Assembly: GCA_029237695.1 (NCBI GenBank)
Contig: CM055265.1
Location: 67,491,903-67,555,902 of the forward strand
Length of the DNA stretch: 64,000 nt
From: Conchocele bisecta
Taxonomy: Eukaryota > Mollusca > Bivalvia > Lucinida > Thyasiridae
Direction of reading: 5' to 3'
The position numbers and the translations under genes are program-made. The notes below the pieces were generated by a model that saw only the letters and a program-made list of their open reading frames with translations, had not been told where the DNA came from and did no database searches. This document shows positions 1-11,126 of this stretch, piece by piece. Positions within the stretch are counted from its first letter, which is position 1, and the number at the start of each line of letters is the position of its first letter.

Positions 1-590
1 ATGGTCCGTATAGGGGCACTGAAATGGTCCAAATAGGGGCACTTCTGTACATCTTCTATATCATACAAGATGCGACTGGTGGTAATGTTACTGGGCCAAA
101 TAGGCGCACTCGGGTAACATGGTCCGTATAGGGGCACTGAAATGGTCCAAATAGGGGCACTTCTGTATATCTTCTATATCATACAAGATGCGACTGGTGG
201 TAACGTTACTGGGCCATATAGGCGCACTCGGGTAACATGGTCCGTATAGGGGCACTGCAATGGTCCAAATAGGGGCACTTCTGTACATCTTCTATATCAT
301 ACAAGATGCGACTGGTGGTAACGTTACTGGGTCCTAATAGGCGCACAATCGGGTAACATGGTCTGTATAGGGGCACTGAAATGGTCCAAGTAGGGGCACT
401 TCTGTACATCTTCTGTATCATACAAGATTCGACTGGTGGTAACGTTACTGGGCCATATAGGGGCACTCGGGTAACATGGTCCGTATAGGGGCATAAATAT
501 GGTCCAAATAGTGGCACTTCCATACATATTCTATACGAGACATGATGCGACTGGTGGTAACGTTACTGGGTCGATATACAACTAAACTAT
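1..590 (-). repeat. 118-bp satellite array, left inverted arm
   Basis: About five copies of a 118-bp unit (starts near 1, 119, 237, 358 and 476), cut by the window edge. The unit contains three degenerate sub-repeats of the form GTGCCCCTATTTGGACC (read on the minus strand). The same unit occurs in the opposite orientation at 1650-2700. Short reading frames here arise because the unit lacks stops in several frames; 118 is not divisible by three, so no frame continues through the array. Confidence 0.93.
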
Positions 591-779
591 ATTTCTTTGC
601 AGTTCTGTATGTCATAGGTTTTTAAAATATTGTTCCATTTATTGCCAGAGTCCGATAGACCGTCGGTGATGTAAAAATACCGAGCTACGTCATTTATGTC
701 ATTCCCTATGTAGATACTTTTATTTCTCGTGTCTATCTGCTCCTATAGACAGGATCACCATTCAATGAGTATATCATCT

Positions 780-1650
780 GAAATTACGCATTTGTACAAG
801 GGAACAGCCCTCTATCCATACGAAGTACATGCATGTGGACAAGTCATTAAATAATTAGACACGTTTGTTCCGACATGACGCATACATACAGGGGAACAGC
901 TATCTATTCTAAGTATGTGGACACATCACTACATCAGTACACATGTTTGCTCTGACATGGCTCATGCGTACAGGGGAACAGCCATCTATTGCAAGTATAT
1001 GGATAATTCATTAAATAGTTACACACGTTTTCTCCGACATGTCGCATGCATGCAGAGAAACAGCCCTTGGATCCTAGTATGTGGACAATTCTTTCAATAA
1101 TTACAAACATTAGCTCTGACATGAAACATTCATACAGGGGAACATTCATTCAAAGTATGTGAACAATTCATTAAATCACATAAATTTGCTCGGACATCAC
1201 ACATGCATACAGGGGAACAAGTATTCATTTTAATTATATGGAAAAGTTATTGAATATTTACGCAAGTTCGCTCTGACATAACGCATGTATACGGGGAAAC
1301 AGTTATCCATACAAAGTATGAAGACATGTCATTACATCACTACACAAGTTTGTTCCGACATGACGCATGCATACAGGGGAACAGCCATATTTTCAAAGTA
1401 TGTGGACAAGGCATTAAATTAGTACCTATGTTTGCTCTGACATGGCTCATTTGAACAGCGGAACAACCGTCCATCCCAAGTATGTGGATTATTCATTAAA
1501 TAGATACACACGTTTTCTCCGACATGCCACATGCATGCGGAGAGACAGCCCTTGATTCCAAGTAAGTGGAAAATTCCCTAAATAATTACAAGCATTTGCT
1601 CTGACATGAAACATGCATACAGGGGAAGACATATCCATTCAAAAAATATA
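780..1650 (+). repeat. 82-bp diverged satellite between the inverted arms
   Basis: About ten to eleven copies of an 81-83-bp unit, recognisable by a CAGGGGAACAGCC-like block near 894, 975, 1056, 1138, 1215, 1295, 1377, 1459, 1542 and 1622, each preceded by a CTCTGACATG-like block. Copies are clearly diverged. The array occupies the loop between the two 118-bp arms. Confidence 0.85.
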
Positions 1651-2700
1651 GCTTAGTTGCATATCGGCCCAGTAACGTTACCATCAGTCGCATAATGTCT
1701 CGTATAGAATATGTATGGAAGTGCCAATATTTGGACCATATTTGTGCCCCTATACAGACCATGTTACCCGACTGCCCCTATATGGCCCAGTAACGTCTTG
1801 TCGCATCTTGTATGATATAGAAGATGTACAGAAGTGCCCCTATTTGGACCATTTTAGTGCCCCTATGCGGACCATGTTACCCGAGTGCCCCCATACGGAC
1901 CAGTAACGTTACCACCAGTCGCATCTTGTATGATATAGAAGATGTACAGAAGTGCCCCTATTTGGACCATTTCAGTGCCCCTATACGGACCATGTTACCC
2001 GAGTGCGCCTATTTGGCCCAGTAACGTTACCACCAGTCGCATCTTGTATGATATAGAAGATGTACAGAAGTGCCCCTATTTGGACCATTTCAGTGCCCCT
2101 ATACGGACCATGTTACCCGAGTGCGCCTATTTGGCCCAGTAACGTTACCACCAGTCGCATCTTGTATGATACAGAAGATGTACAGAAGTGCCCATATTTG
2201 GACCATTTCAGTGCCCCTATACGGACCATGTTACCCGAGTGCCCCTTATGGCCCAGTAACGTTACCACCAGTCGCATCTTGTATGATATAGAAGATGTAC
2301 AGAAGTGCCCCTATTTGGACCATTTCAGTGCCCCTATACGGCCATCCAGTACCCGAGTGCGCCTATTTGGCCCAGTAACGTTACCACCAGTCGCATCTTG
2401 TATGATACAGAAGATGTACAGAAGTGCCCATATTTGGACCATTTCAGTGCCCCTATGCGGACCATGTTACCCGAGTGCGCCTATTTGGCCCAGTAACGTT
2501 ACCACCAGTCGCATCTTGTATGATATAGAAGATGTACAGAAGTGCCCCTATTTGGACCATTTCAGTGCCCCTATACGGACCATGTTACCCGAGTGCGCCT
2601 GTTTGGCCCAGTAACGTTACCACCAGTCGCATCTTGTATGATATAGAAGATGTACAGAAGTGCCCCTATTTGGACCATTTCAGTGCCCCTATACGGCGCA
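1650..2700 (+). repeat. 118-bp satellite array, right inverted arm
   Basis: About nine copies of the 118-bp unit of 1-590, in reverse orientation. The inner boundary (about 1650) mirrors the left arm's inner boundary (about 588): both carry a short flank like TTTAGTTGTATATCG next to the first unit, so the two arrays are arms of one inverted structure rather than independent satellites. Confidence 0.92.
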
Positions 2701-2799
2701 TCTTATAAATTATCTAAATATCATACAAACAGGTGCCAGCAGTATGCGTCACATATAACGCAGTATAAATATGATACAGTTGTCTTGGACTTGGCCGTT

Positions 2800-3085
2800 A
2801 CGTAGGCTGATCTGGGACTACGCTGGTGACAAATGCCGTCAGGTCCTTCCTTCATAATTGTTGGTACACATACAATGGTTCCCTTATATACTACTTAGTG
2901 TTATACCACTCGATGAGAGCCTTTACATGGCATGTCGCACTAGTACTTTGAGGCAGGCTGATCTGGTACTACAATGGTGACAAATGTCGTAAAATACTTT
3001 TCTCAACTGTTGTAGCACATACAATGGTTCCTGTATATACTTATCAGTGTTATATATCGATGTAAGCCTTTAAAATACATGTTTA
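2800..3085 (+). repeat. Tandem duplication, about 150-bp unit
   Basis: Two diverged copies (from about 2803 and 2953), each starting with AGGCTGATCTGG and containing GCACATACAATGGTTCC. The start resembles the GGCTGATCTGG motif of repeat family D. No coding evidence. Confidence 0.75.
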
Positions 3086-3210
3086 TAAGTGCCCCTATTT
3101 GGACCATTTTAGTGCCCCATATACGGACCATGTTACCCGAGTGCCCCCATAGGGACGGTAACGCTACCAACCCCTCTCGTATGTCTTGCAATCTGCTCCC
3201 GTACCGTCCG
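3075..3210 (+). repeat. Isolated diverged 118-bp satellite unit
   Basis: A single degenerate copy of the 118-bp unit, about 375 bp beyond the end of the array. The following 340 bases (3211-3551) show nothing recognisable. Confidence 0.7.
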
Positions 3211-3551
3211 TAGGATCCAGTCAGTGGCAATGAAATTCAACATGTAAAAGTTAAGATGGGGTCCGTTTTCTGTAAAGGCAAAACATAATTTTCTAACTCC
3301 TCTACAACGGTAAAATTTGTTTCAGAATTATTAGTTTGTATTACGTTTATAATACTAATTTATTTTTTTCTGATGGAAAATATCTCAAATATGTCACAAA
3401 TAATTGCTAAAGTGCGAATCAGATCTGATTCGCTATTCTGCAGAGAAGGCCTATGAGTGGAATAGTAACTCTGCCTACGGACGGTACGGGAGTAGATTTT
3501 AAGAGTTACCGTTCGCAACTATTCAAACTGCTAATCTTCTAGCTCACTTCT

Positions 3552-3820
3552 GTAGCCTATTTCATCAACATTGCAAAGTATACTTTGAGGGAGAAATTTT
3601 CAATTTTTTTTTAAATTTATTAATTTTTATTATACTGAATTTATTACATTATCACAGCCATTTAATGGCTGTGATAATGTAATAAATTCAGTATAATAAT
3701 TCTGCATACTTTTAATCATGAAATATATGCATTTGTTAGTTCTATATGAAATAATGCATTTCAGGAAAAATAAATGATTACTCCCTCAAAGTATACTTTG
3801 CAATGTTGATGAAATATGCC
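3552..3820. mobile_element. MITE family A, copy A1
   Basis: Family A is a 210-345-bp element with terminal inverted repeats CAGTAGCCTATTTCACCAAC and a sub-terminal block AGTATACTTTGAGGGAG mirrored at the other end. Most copies have a central hairpin of about 65 bp whose arms run through TACATTATCACAGCCA. Other copies: 11295, 13508, 20600, 34014, 51414 and 59275. No transposase is encoded. A CAG...CTG end would fit a hAT-like origin, which is inference. Confidence 0.88.
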
Positions 3821-3828
3821 CCTGAAGC

Positions 3829-3996
3829 CGGGCCGTTTCACTGAACTTCGTACGACTAAAATATTCGTAAGTGCAAATGTAGGATTGTCTGGAAATTTCA
3901 ATTGACGGATTTACATTTATTGAACATAGGCTGCATCCAATACTTGTTTACAAGAACATATTGTACATAATCGTACGAAGTTTAGTGATACGGGAA
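3829..3996. mobile_element. MITE family B, copy B1 (internally deleted)
   Basis: Family B is about 240 bp with inverted ends CAGGGGCCCGTTTCACTAAA, a sub-terminal CGTACGACTAAA...GTTCGTAAGTGCAAA block, and a central hairpin with the arm GGATTTACATTTATTGAGCA. This copy keeps both ends but only the left half of the hairpin. Other copies: 5151, 9391, 17030, 28155 and 50990, with fragments at 55804 and 60094. Confidence 0.8.
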
Positions 3997-5150
3997 CCAT
4001 GTGTAGCAAATGTGTTTGGCAACGGCCAGGACATCGTATTTAGTGCTGAAACTTGCTAATGTAATTTTAGTGCTGGATGTCCAGTACTCATTCCTTGATT
4101 GACCGATTTGGGTTTTACGTCCTCTCATACAGGTGCATTACCGTTTGTTATTAGCCGATCTATTTATAGATATTGGTTATCCATTGGTTTGTGAAAAAGT
4201 TTGTAACCACCCTTTTCTCCTATATTCGGTAATCTACAACCGCGAAATGTGTGGTATCACTTCCAAACTACATCAACCGGATAATTTTTCATTTTTGGCC
4301 ATTACCTCTGTTTAAAACTTTAAATATAGCGAAATAACACAATTTGGCTATAAATCAACGTTTTACCTACAAGAGTTCGGTAAACTGGCTATAAATAAAC
4401 GTTTTAAAAATAACTACAATAGTTCGGTAAACTAAAGTTAGGCGGTTTGCCTTCTATTCCAGGGGCAATTGTAGGTATATATATAAGATTCCGACACCTC
4501 GTGTTAATTTATGGCACCCGGTGTTTTTATAAACTTGAATGTATAAGGTTTCCAAAAAATCCGGGTGCCATTTTTTAAACCAAGTTCAAGGTAATTTCAA
4601 GGTCATTGAACTTTATGCTTGACGGAAGTCGAAAATTGCCAATGTATGAGCCAATAGGTCATGGTCCTTAACTTGGAAATTGGTGTAGGTTGTTAAAAAC
4701 ACATTTCTGATGGATATATTAAAGAATTTATGTAAAGTACACTAATATTCAGTATATAATTATCATATTTTCAAGATGGCCGACAAAAATCGGGTATTTA
4801 TGAGATTTCGGTTGACTTGCTACATATTTGTGTAATGCTAAGCGCCTTCACCTATATTCAAAGGTTAATTCTTTCAACAGGAATAATATTGTTTACATTT
4901 TACTACCATAAAAATTGCTATGATCAGATATTAATGATAGCTACCTATAACTGGGAGAATTTGGTTGGGGAGGAAATCAACATTTCTCTCACTTTTCCCT
5001 GAGATTCTGTAACTACTAAAATGTGGAAATATATTGAACCCTGATTTGATCGGCTAATAACATCATGCTCTGCATGACTTTTAATATACTTATGATATTG
5101 CTGTTTGATGCGCGTAAACCCTAATCACAATAAGCGACTTCAAGGATCCA
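3997..5150. other. Intergenic stretch with a short tandem duplication
   Basis: No gene is supported. A 41-46-bp unit is duplicated from 4346 to about 4433 (GGCTATAAAT...AGTTCGGTAAACT). An 11-bp inverted repeat ATGGCACCCGG / CCGGGTGCCAT lies at 4511-4521 and 4561-4571. Reading frames of about 60 codons at 4133 and 4817 have no recognisable domain. Confidence 0.5.
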
Positions 5151-5394
5151 GGGGTCCGTTTCACTAAACTTCGTACGCCTAAACTGTTCGTAAGTGCAAA
5201 TTTATGTTTGTCTGGAAATTTCAATTGATGGATTTACATTTATTGAGCATAGGCTGCATATGCAACCTATGCTCAATAAATGTAAATCCATCACATGTTT
5301 ACAAGAAAACATTGCTACTGTGAAATTTACAGACTATATTAATTTTGCACTTACGAACATTTTAGTCGTACGAAGTTTAGTGAATCGGTACCCT
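5151..5394. mobile_element. MITE family B, copy B2
   Basis: Full-length: both ends and the central hairpin are present, with one mismatch near the hairpin tip. Definition of the family is at copy B1. Confidence 0.88.
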
Positions 5395-5445
5395 GATACG
5401 GATCAAAATTAGAAGCATTACGTGTGTTTCATTATCTGAATGGTG

Positions 5446-5520
5446 AACAGGGCATGCCCTGATCAGACTGCGCGGATGCGCAGGCTGATCTGGGGCTACA
5501 CTAGTCGCTAAACATATAAG
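5446..5520. mobile_element. Family D fragment
   Basis: Carries the family D core: GATCAGACTGCGCGGATGCG, then GGCTGATCTGGGGCTACAC. Full-length family D elements (about 240 bp, ends ATGTGGCTGTGACTGGAGAA) are at 15850, 19940, 28421 and 57293. The stretch from 5520 to 6060 holds only a short GTT/GCT microsatellite (about 5824-5855). Confidence 0.7.
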
Positions 5521-6069
5521 CGCAATTTCTCCAGTCAAATCATTATATATTGAGATAATACATTAGACAGCCATATAGCTGACCAGCATTGGCGTCATGT
5601 GTCAGGCAGAAAGCTGCTAATATTTCGGTAACAACTTCTAACAACTTAGCTTGATCGCCTTTTTAGTGTGATAAATGTTTTGTTTGCTTTTGTTGTGCTA
5701 AATTGTTATTGCAAATGTTTCCATAGTCTAATGGTGCGACGATTAATCGTCATACTCGATTATTCATGGTTCGGTGCACGAATACAATATAGCGGTTTTC
5801 CAAAAAATATTTGTTTAACTCGTGTTGTTATTGTTGTTGTTGTTGTTGCTGCTGTGAAATTCCCGCGCCTTTTTTCGTGAATCGCTTTCTACTCTAGACT
5901 AATTATTAGTCTATGTGTCATCCACAAACACATACTGCGAAGAATTTCAGGACGTTCTGTCCTTTGATACAATTATTCTAATTACAAATGAACTCTCTAT
6001 GCACATGTATATTATGTATAAAGCATAAGACTGTATAGATAGGAACATTTTATGGTAAAAGTTGATCAA

Positions 6070-6633
6070 TATTGGTTTAACTGGCAAGATTGTTAATGCA
6101 GTCAAATCTCTATATTCATGTGTATCAGCCTGCGTACGGGTTAATGGGTTTGTAAGTGGTTTAGTGTAACTTCCGGTTTGCGTCAGGGTTGTTCGTTATC
6201 ACCACTCCTGTTCAACATATGTATCAATGACTTGGCAATACAGATTAATGCCCTCGGAAAAGGTATACCTATCGGTAATGAAATACTATCTGTGTTCGTA
6301 TATGCTGATGACGTTGTCACTATTGCAGATAGTGAAGTTGATCTACAATACATGTTAAGCGAGTTAAATGGTTGGTGTAGCACTAACAATATGAACATAA
6401 ATCATAGCAAAAGTAATGTCGTTCATTTTAGACATAATGCTATACCCAGAACGCGGACAGTATTTAAATGCGGCGTAAATTTAAAGTACAAATATCTTGG
6501 CTTGATTTTGAATAAATTTCTCGATTATAATATCACCGCTGAAATGGTAGCACAGAACGCTAGTAGGTCTTTGGGTCTTCTGATTGCAAAGTTGAAGAGA
6601 ATGGGTGGAATGCCATACAGAGTTTATTCGAAA
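6070..6633 (+). pseudogene. LINE reverse transcriptase fragment (5' part)
   Basis: Decayed reverse transcriptase of a non-LTR retrotransposon. In the frame from 6178 the fingers-palm motif RQGCSLSPLLFNICINDLA is followed about 30 residues later by VYADDVV, the catalytic Asp pair, then the thumb-side YLGLILN. Upstream, codons for IVNAVKSLYSCVSACVRVNG lie in another frame and join only across a 1-2-base deletion near 6150. The frame then runs into an inserted MITE at 6634 and resumes at 7074. No start codon or ORF1 is visible, so this is a truncated dead copy. Family-level placement (jockey-like versus others) cannot be decided here. Confidence 0.9.
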
Positions 6634-7073
6634 ATAATTTCAGCACAAAAATATTTACACAATTCCCTAGCATTTGATTGGCCCGTAGCAAGTCTCTGTC
6701 CAAAATTTATATCCCAGTAAACTCCCACGCCGAACTACTTTCCGTAACCGTGAGGCGCAGTTAAAATAATTCTTAAGAAAATGGAAAATAAACACATTTT
6801 CTTGATGAATTTATTTCAAATGCTGGAATTATAAGGAATGAATGGCCTTTTTGTGGAATTTATCGGGGATATAAACTTGGAAAATCGCGGGAATACTGGA
6901 CGAGGCCTTAAAAAAAATACAATTTTCGAAAAAAAATCCAAAAAAAAAATATTCTTTTTTTTTTCTTTTTTTTTTTCGAAAATTGTAATTTTTTATCGCT
7001 TCGTCCAGTATTCCCGCAACTTTTCCAAGTTTATACCCCGATAAATTCCACAAAAAGGCCATTCATTCCTATA
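6634..7073 (-). mobile_element. MITE family C, copy C1, inserted in the LINE
   Basis: Family C is 290-440 bp: one end reads TATAGGAATGAATGGCC, then a long hairpin (arms of about 100 bp containing GATAAATTCCACAAAAAGGC), then a unique half ending TTTGTGCTGGAATTATT. This copy interrupts the LINE between the codons for YSKI and ISYGAARWG. Its hairpin loop is expanded by an A-rich/T-rich inverted block (about 6908-6995) missing from the other copies (26453, 27543, 55039). Confidence 0.88.
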
Positions 7074-7868
7074 TTATATCATATGGAGCTGCAAGGTGGG
7101 GTACTAAACCATACTCATGCATCGATGCTGTACAGAACCTTGCAATGAGATTCTTTCTATGAACAGGTAAATACACCCCTTCGGCGGGAGTGGCAGGTGA
7201 CATGGGATGGGAGCCATCTATCGTAAAGCAATGGAAATGTATTGCACTTCACTGGTACCAGCTAACCCATATTGATATTTCCTAGAAGTGTGTACAAGTT
7301 ATTTGCATGGGGTTCGGTACAAGGCAACATAAGATGCACAAACTGGTGCTACACTGTTCAATGTAAGTGGGCTAATCTTGGTTTGGCTCTTGATACTGTA
7401 CATATACTTTCTAGAAATGTATTGGTCAGCGACATTGTTAAGCGACTAATGGAAAGTTATATAGGCACCGAATAGTATTCCACTATGAATAGAATGACTA
7501 GTCTACGGGGATATGGTGGTAACAAACGTAGGCGTTAGAAACTGTTTAAGCAGACATGGGGGCGGGGTGGAAACATACCGTAAACTTGTATTTCCTCGAA
7601 CACACAAATCTGCTTTCGCTAAGTTTAGATGCGGCGTAGCCTCATTACGGTTGGAAACTGGTCGTTATGAACAACTATCTATTGGCAATACGGTTTTCCC
7701 TTTGTGTATGACTCAAGTAGAAGATGAGTACCATGTACTGTTTAGCTGCCCTATATACAACGACCTACGTATTGCGCTATACAAAAAAAAACATGTTCTA
7801 TTGAACCACTGTTCGCTGAAATGACTGATGATTCAAAATTTGTTTTTCTTTTCTCGAACTGTAATAAA
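7074..7868 (+). pseudogene. LINE reverse transcriptase C-terminal region
   Basis: Continuation of the LINE at 6070. The frame reads ISYGAARWGTKPYSC...NLAMRFFL, a TGA at 7160-7162 (probably an ancestral Gly), then TGKYTPSAGVAGDMGWEPS and KQWKC. A frameshift near 7275 leads to KLFAWGSVQ...CTNW. A further frame (7513-7824) holds AFAKFRCGVASLRLETGRY and EDEYHVLFSCPIYNDLR, the Cys-containing C-terminal region usual in these elements. At least one nonsense and two frameshift lesions are visible. The coding trace ends where the hairpin at 7869 begins. Confidence 0.85.
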
Positions 7869-8030
7869 AAGAGGATATTCATATTTGTTCAACGAATATG
7901 ACATATATGTTCATCGAGTGGTGTGAAATGTCCATATTGCACGAGTGCCGTTAGGCACGAGTGAAATATGGACATTTCACACCACGTGATGAACATATAT
8001 GTCATATTCGTTATAAAAATATGAATTTTC
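7869..8030. repeat. Foldback hairpin, CACGAGTG type
   Basis: Imperfect inverted repeat with arms of about 70 bp: CGAATATGACATATATGTTC on the left is mirrored by GAACATATATGTCATATTCG on the right. The tip carries GCACGAGTG...CACGAGTG around a short loop. The hairpin at 61011-61139 has the same tip motif and may be a relative. Probably a MITE inserted in the LINE tail. Confidence 0.8.
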
Positions 8031-8691
8031 TATTTATTTATATACCGCTCCATGGAAATTAACAGTTTTTTAGACTGTATACGGTAATGAATGTGTATGT
8101 GCAGCCTATTTGCGCTGTTTTCTTTCAGGTGCGCGTTATGAATATAGATAGCGGAAGTAGTCGTATTTTCACCGGAAGTTGTTTATTTCATTGATGAGAA
8201 CATATGACTTTTATTTACATCGTATAACTATGTATTTCATGAGTAGGTATATAATAAAATACGATTTTTTGCCAAAACCCTTTGCTATATTTTAAATCGA
8301 AGATCTGCACTGTTGTACAAATAATACAATTATAGTACAATGTGTGAATTAGTTTACGTGTAAATAATGCAACTATTTATTATTACAACGGCGTTTTTTT
8401 ATCCCTTTTAAGCTCGGTTGCATATATACTGCTAATCTGATTTGAGGTGATATCCGTGATTTGTTTAAGCAATTTCTTCATAAGATGCCTTTGTATATAG
8501 ACACTCGTTTGTGGTTTATTTCATTCTGTTTTAACATACTCTTAAGACATGTGAATATATCATGTGATGGTTCGTTTGCGCTGTCACCATGCTCACGATT
8601 AGCGGGACGCAACAAAGATGAGACGCGGGACGCAACAAAGATATAAACCAACAGCGGTTATCGTGGCAACCGATAGTTTTAACCAGGATAA

Positions 8692-8997
8692 GTGCGGTGG
8701 CAACGGCAAATGCATTGGTTTATTGTTTTTGTTTTTGCTTTTGTTTCTGTGTTGGCTGATCGAGGTCCACAATGTTACTCCATTACCTTACATTCCCAGC
8801 TTTCGAACGTCAAATGCAAAACGTTGTTTGTTGACACACATTGCTTGTTCCTACTACATGTAATTATTGTTTATTTTTCTTTATGTCATTTAGCATGTAT
8901 CTCTATCAGAGGAAATAAAGAGAATAATAATAATAATGTACGTGTATTGTGTTATTGGTATGTATGTTATGATGTACAGTTGATGAGACGTAAATAA
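8692..8997 (+). CDS. Possible small secreted-protein exon (weak)
   Basis: 101-codon frame whose first 23 residues (RQMHWFIVFVFAFVSVLADR core) look like a signal peptide: a basic start, a hydrophobic run and a plausible cleavage site after LADR. The rest has scattered Cys and no family I recognise. A 23-bp direct repeat (8602 and 8625, GCGGGACGCAACAAAGAT) lies just upstream. AATAAA-like signals occur near 8916 and 8994. A hydrophobic run can arise by chance in T-rich DNA, so this is only a candidate. The surrounding 8031-9390 shows nothing else recognisable. Confidence 0.2.
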   Translation: MRWQRQMHWFIVFVFAFVSVLADRGPQCYSITLHSQLSNVKCKTLFVDTHCLFLLHVIIVYFSLCHLACISIRGNKENNNNNVRVLCYWYVCYDVQLMRRK

Positions 8998-9390
8998 ACA
9001 ACAACAAGTGTATTACAACCAAACAAAACACCGTGGTCATACAATGCATATTTAACACAAGTTCTATTCAATAATTATGAAAACAACTCGATCTCTTAAT
9101 GGCATATTTGAATTAAGAAAACAATAAAATTAGAATATTTTCAGCATTAACAGAATAAATAAGATTCCTACCTTTGTGTTGATGCCATACTTATTACAAG
9201 CCCGTGTCTGTTTGTAACGGTGTAACCAAAGTGGTAGATTATGTATTATAGACACTGAACATTACAACGCAAGTCATCAACACCTCGGATTCAGGGCGGA
9301 ATAGTATAAATATGTCCCGGCCGAAATGACGTCACTTAATTTAGCCACCTTCTAACAAAACGGCTTATTCAATTTTACCAGGTGTAGATC

Positions 9391-9645
9391 CAGGGGCCCG
9401 CTTCACTAAACTTCGTACGACTAAAATGTTCGTAAGTGCAAAATCATGATAGTCTGTAAATTCAACATTAACAACGTTTTCTTGTAAACAATTGTTGGAT
9501 GTACATTCATTGAGCATAGGCTGCTTATGCAGCCTATGCTCAATACATCTATCTAAATCCATCAATTCAAGTTTCCAGACGATCCCAAATTTGCACTTAC
9601 AAACATATTAGTCGTACAAAGTTTAGTGAAACGGGTCCCTGATCT
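9391..9645. mobile_element. MITE family B, copy B3
   Basis: Full-length copy with ends CAGGGGCCCGCTTCACTAAA and the mirrored CGGGTCCCTG. The central hairpin tip reads GCTGCTTATGCAGC rather than the common GCTGCATATGCAGC. Confidence 0.87.
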
Positions 9646-9689
9646 GCCTAATAATGAGTCAAACTGAACGTCTCTGCAGAAAGTGGGTG

Positions 9690-9790
9690 TTTAATTGACA
9701 GATCGGCGATGTGTAGACGCAGATTAGACTGCGCAGATGCGCAGTCTTTTCAGCGTCTACACTGATCGCAAATGACACTAAGTTCGGTGT
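9690..9790. mobile_element. Family D fragment
   Basis: GTGTAGACGC...GACTGCGCAGATGCGCAGTC...GCGTCTACACTGATCGC. The core is nearly palindromic and matches family D. Confidence 0.65.
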
Positions 9791-9865
9791 CCTCTGATTT
9801 TCACTTATCTTTATCTATTAATCATATACGATTTTGCTAGTCAGTTATTTCATACAAATACAAAC

Positions 9866-9934
9866 ACGTAACTTTCAACGCCATAGCAACTTGATGCTAA
9901 TAGCATCAAGTTGCTATGGCGTTGAAAGTTACGT
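9866..9934. repeat. Perfect 34-bp-arm palindrome
   Basis: Arms 9866-9899 and 9901-9934 are exact reverse complements around one unpaired base (9900). The arm starts ACGTAACTTTCAACGCCATA. No outer element was identified and no second copy was seen. The stretch to 10373 contains no supported gene. Confidence 0.93.
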
Positions 9935-10373
9935 AATACAATTACGTGTATTGCCGTATTTACTCTTGATATTTTAGGCACAGATCGCCGCCGTTTTCTT
10001 AGAATCATTCATACTTTGGTAGCACATTTATATAAGGGATGCCAATATGAGTTAAGGGATGTTATTTCACATGGCGCGTCACTCATCCATGCTGTCAAAC
10101 GTAGGTTACGTCTCTCATTAAAGGATTTATGAGGCTGTATGACACGTCTGACGCTGATCTGACGTCGGTGGCCACGCACGAGCCGCCGTGTCATTAAGTT
10201 TACGTCCCTTATAACGCGGGAAATGAAATGTTTTCGATTTATAAACTGTTTTTTTTTGTTAATGGAGATGATTATACTGTGCTCACAAAACATGGTTTGT
10301 TGATAAATATTGAAAATAGCAGCAACAACAGCAACAAAAAAACCGCAAACGTCACCGGGCCACTAATTTCACT

Positions 10374-10648
10374 TAACCCTTAGAACGCGGGAAGGGACAG
10401 CAGAGCTGTCGCCTGCTGACTATTTTAATCATCTTAAATATGTATTGACAGCACATAAGAACCATCTCCCACGGAGTTATGTCAATGTCTTTACAAAATA
10501 GTTTATGTTGATAAATATTGAAAATAACAATTGCAATAAAAAAGCAAATTGGAAATGATTCTAAAATGCTTTAAAACCATGTGTTCGATGAAAAAAATGT
10601 GAAATAAATAATAAACAACAGACGAAAATTCAGCATTTTAAGGGTTAA
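10374..10648. mobile_element. MITE family E, copy E1 (diverged)
   Basis: Family E is about 200-275 bp: ends TTAACCCTTAGA...AGGGTTAA, inner inverted blocks with GTCTGCTG / CAGCAGACGA, and a central hairpin with ACATGGTTTGGCAGCA and TTAGAATCATTTCC. This copy keeps the ends, but its left half is badly eroded. Other copies: 33895 (partial), 40032, 49720 and 54010. Confidence 0.75.
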
Positions 10649-10787
10649 AATGCGTTGCCGAAATTGGACCAGGTTCTGAAATGGCCTTCCTTATCGTCCG
10701 TCAATGGCATCGAAATGACCATGTCGCGTGTTAACATTTTCGCCACGGTAATATATTAGTTAGCGTCCAAATCGTCGGTATTTCCGC

Positions 10788-11126
10788 GAAAACACGAAAC
10801 ATAGTATTTTCATCTTGCCCCCAAGAGATACGAAAGTTTTTTTTTGCTGCTTTGTGGCAACGCTATAAGAATTCTGAAAATGGAAAGACGCGACATGATC
10901 ATTATCCTCCATACACGTGTCGGCGACGTGACGACGGGAACTCGACACACCCCATGTAGAAAACACGAAACATCGTATTTTCATCTTGCCCCCAAGAGAT
11001 ACGAAAGTTTTGTTTTGCTGCTTTGTGGCAACGCTATAAGCGTTCTGAAAATGGAAAGACGCGAAATGACCATTATCATCCATACACGTGTCGGTGACGA
11101 CGGGAACTCGACACACCCCATGTAGA
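10788..11126. repeat. 171-bp tandem duplication
   Basis: Two similar units (10788-10958 and 10959-11126), each beginning GAAAACACGAAACAT and ending near CGACACACCCCATGTAGA. Because 171 is 57 codons, reading frames pass through both units on both strands, which creates an apparently repeated protein. I see no domain and no splice signals, so I treat it as DNA repeat only. The next 170 bases show nothing recognisable. Confidence 0.88.

Noticed and set aside
2060..2614. 184-codon frame of MYRSAPIWTISVPLYGPCYP-like repeats
   Set aside because: It is read-through of the 118-bp satellite; the unit is not a multiple of three and the frame appears only where indels happen to rephase it.
1..2700. Tandem repeats considered as a CRISPR array
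   Set aside because: Units are contiguous without unique spacers and the genome is eukaryotic.
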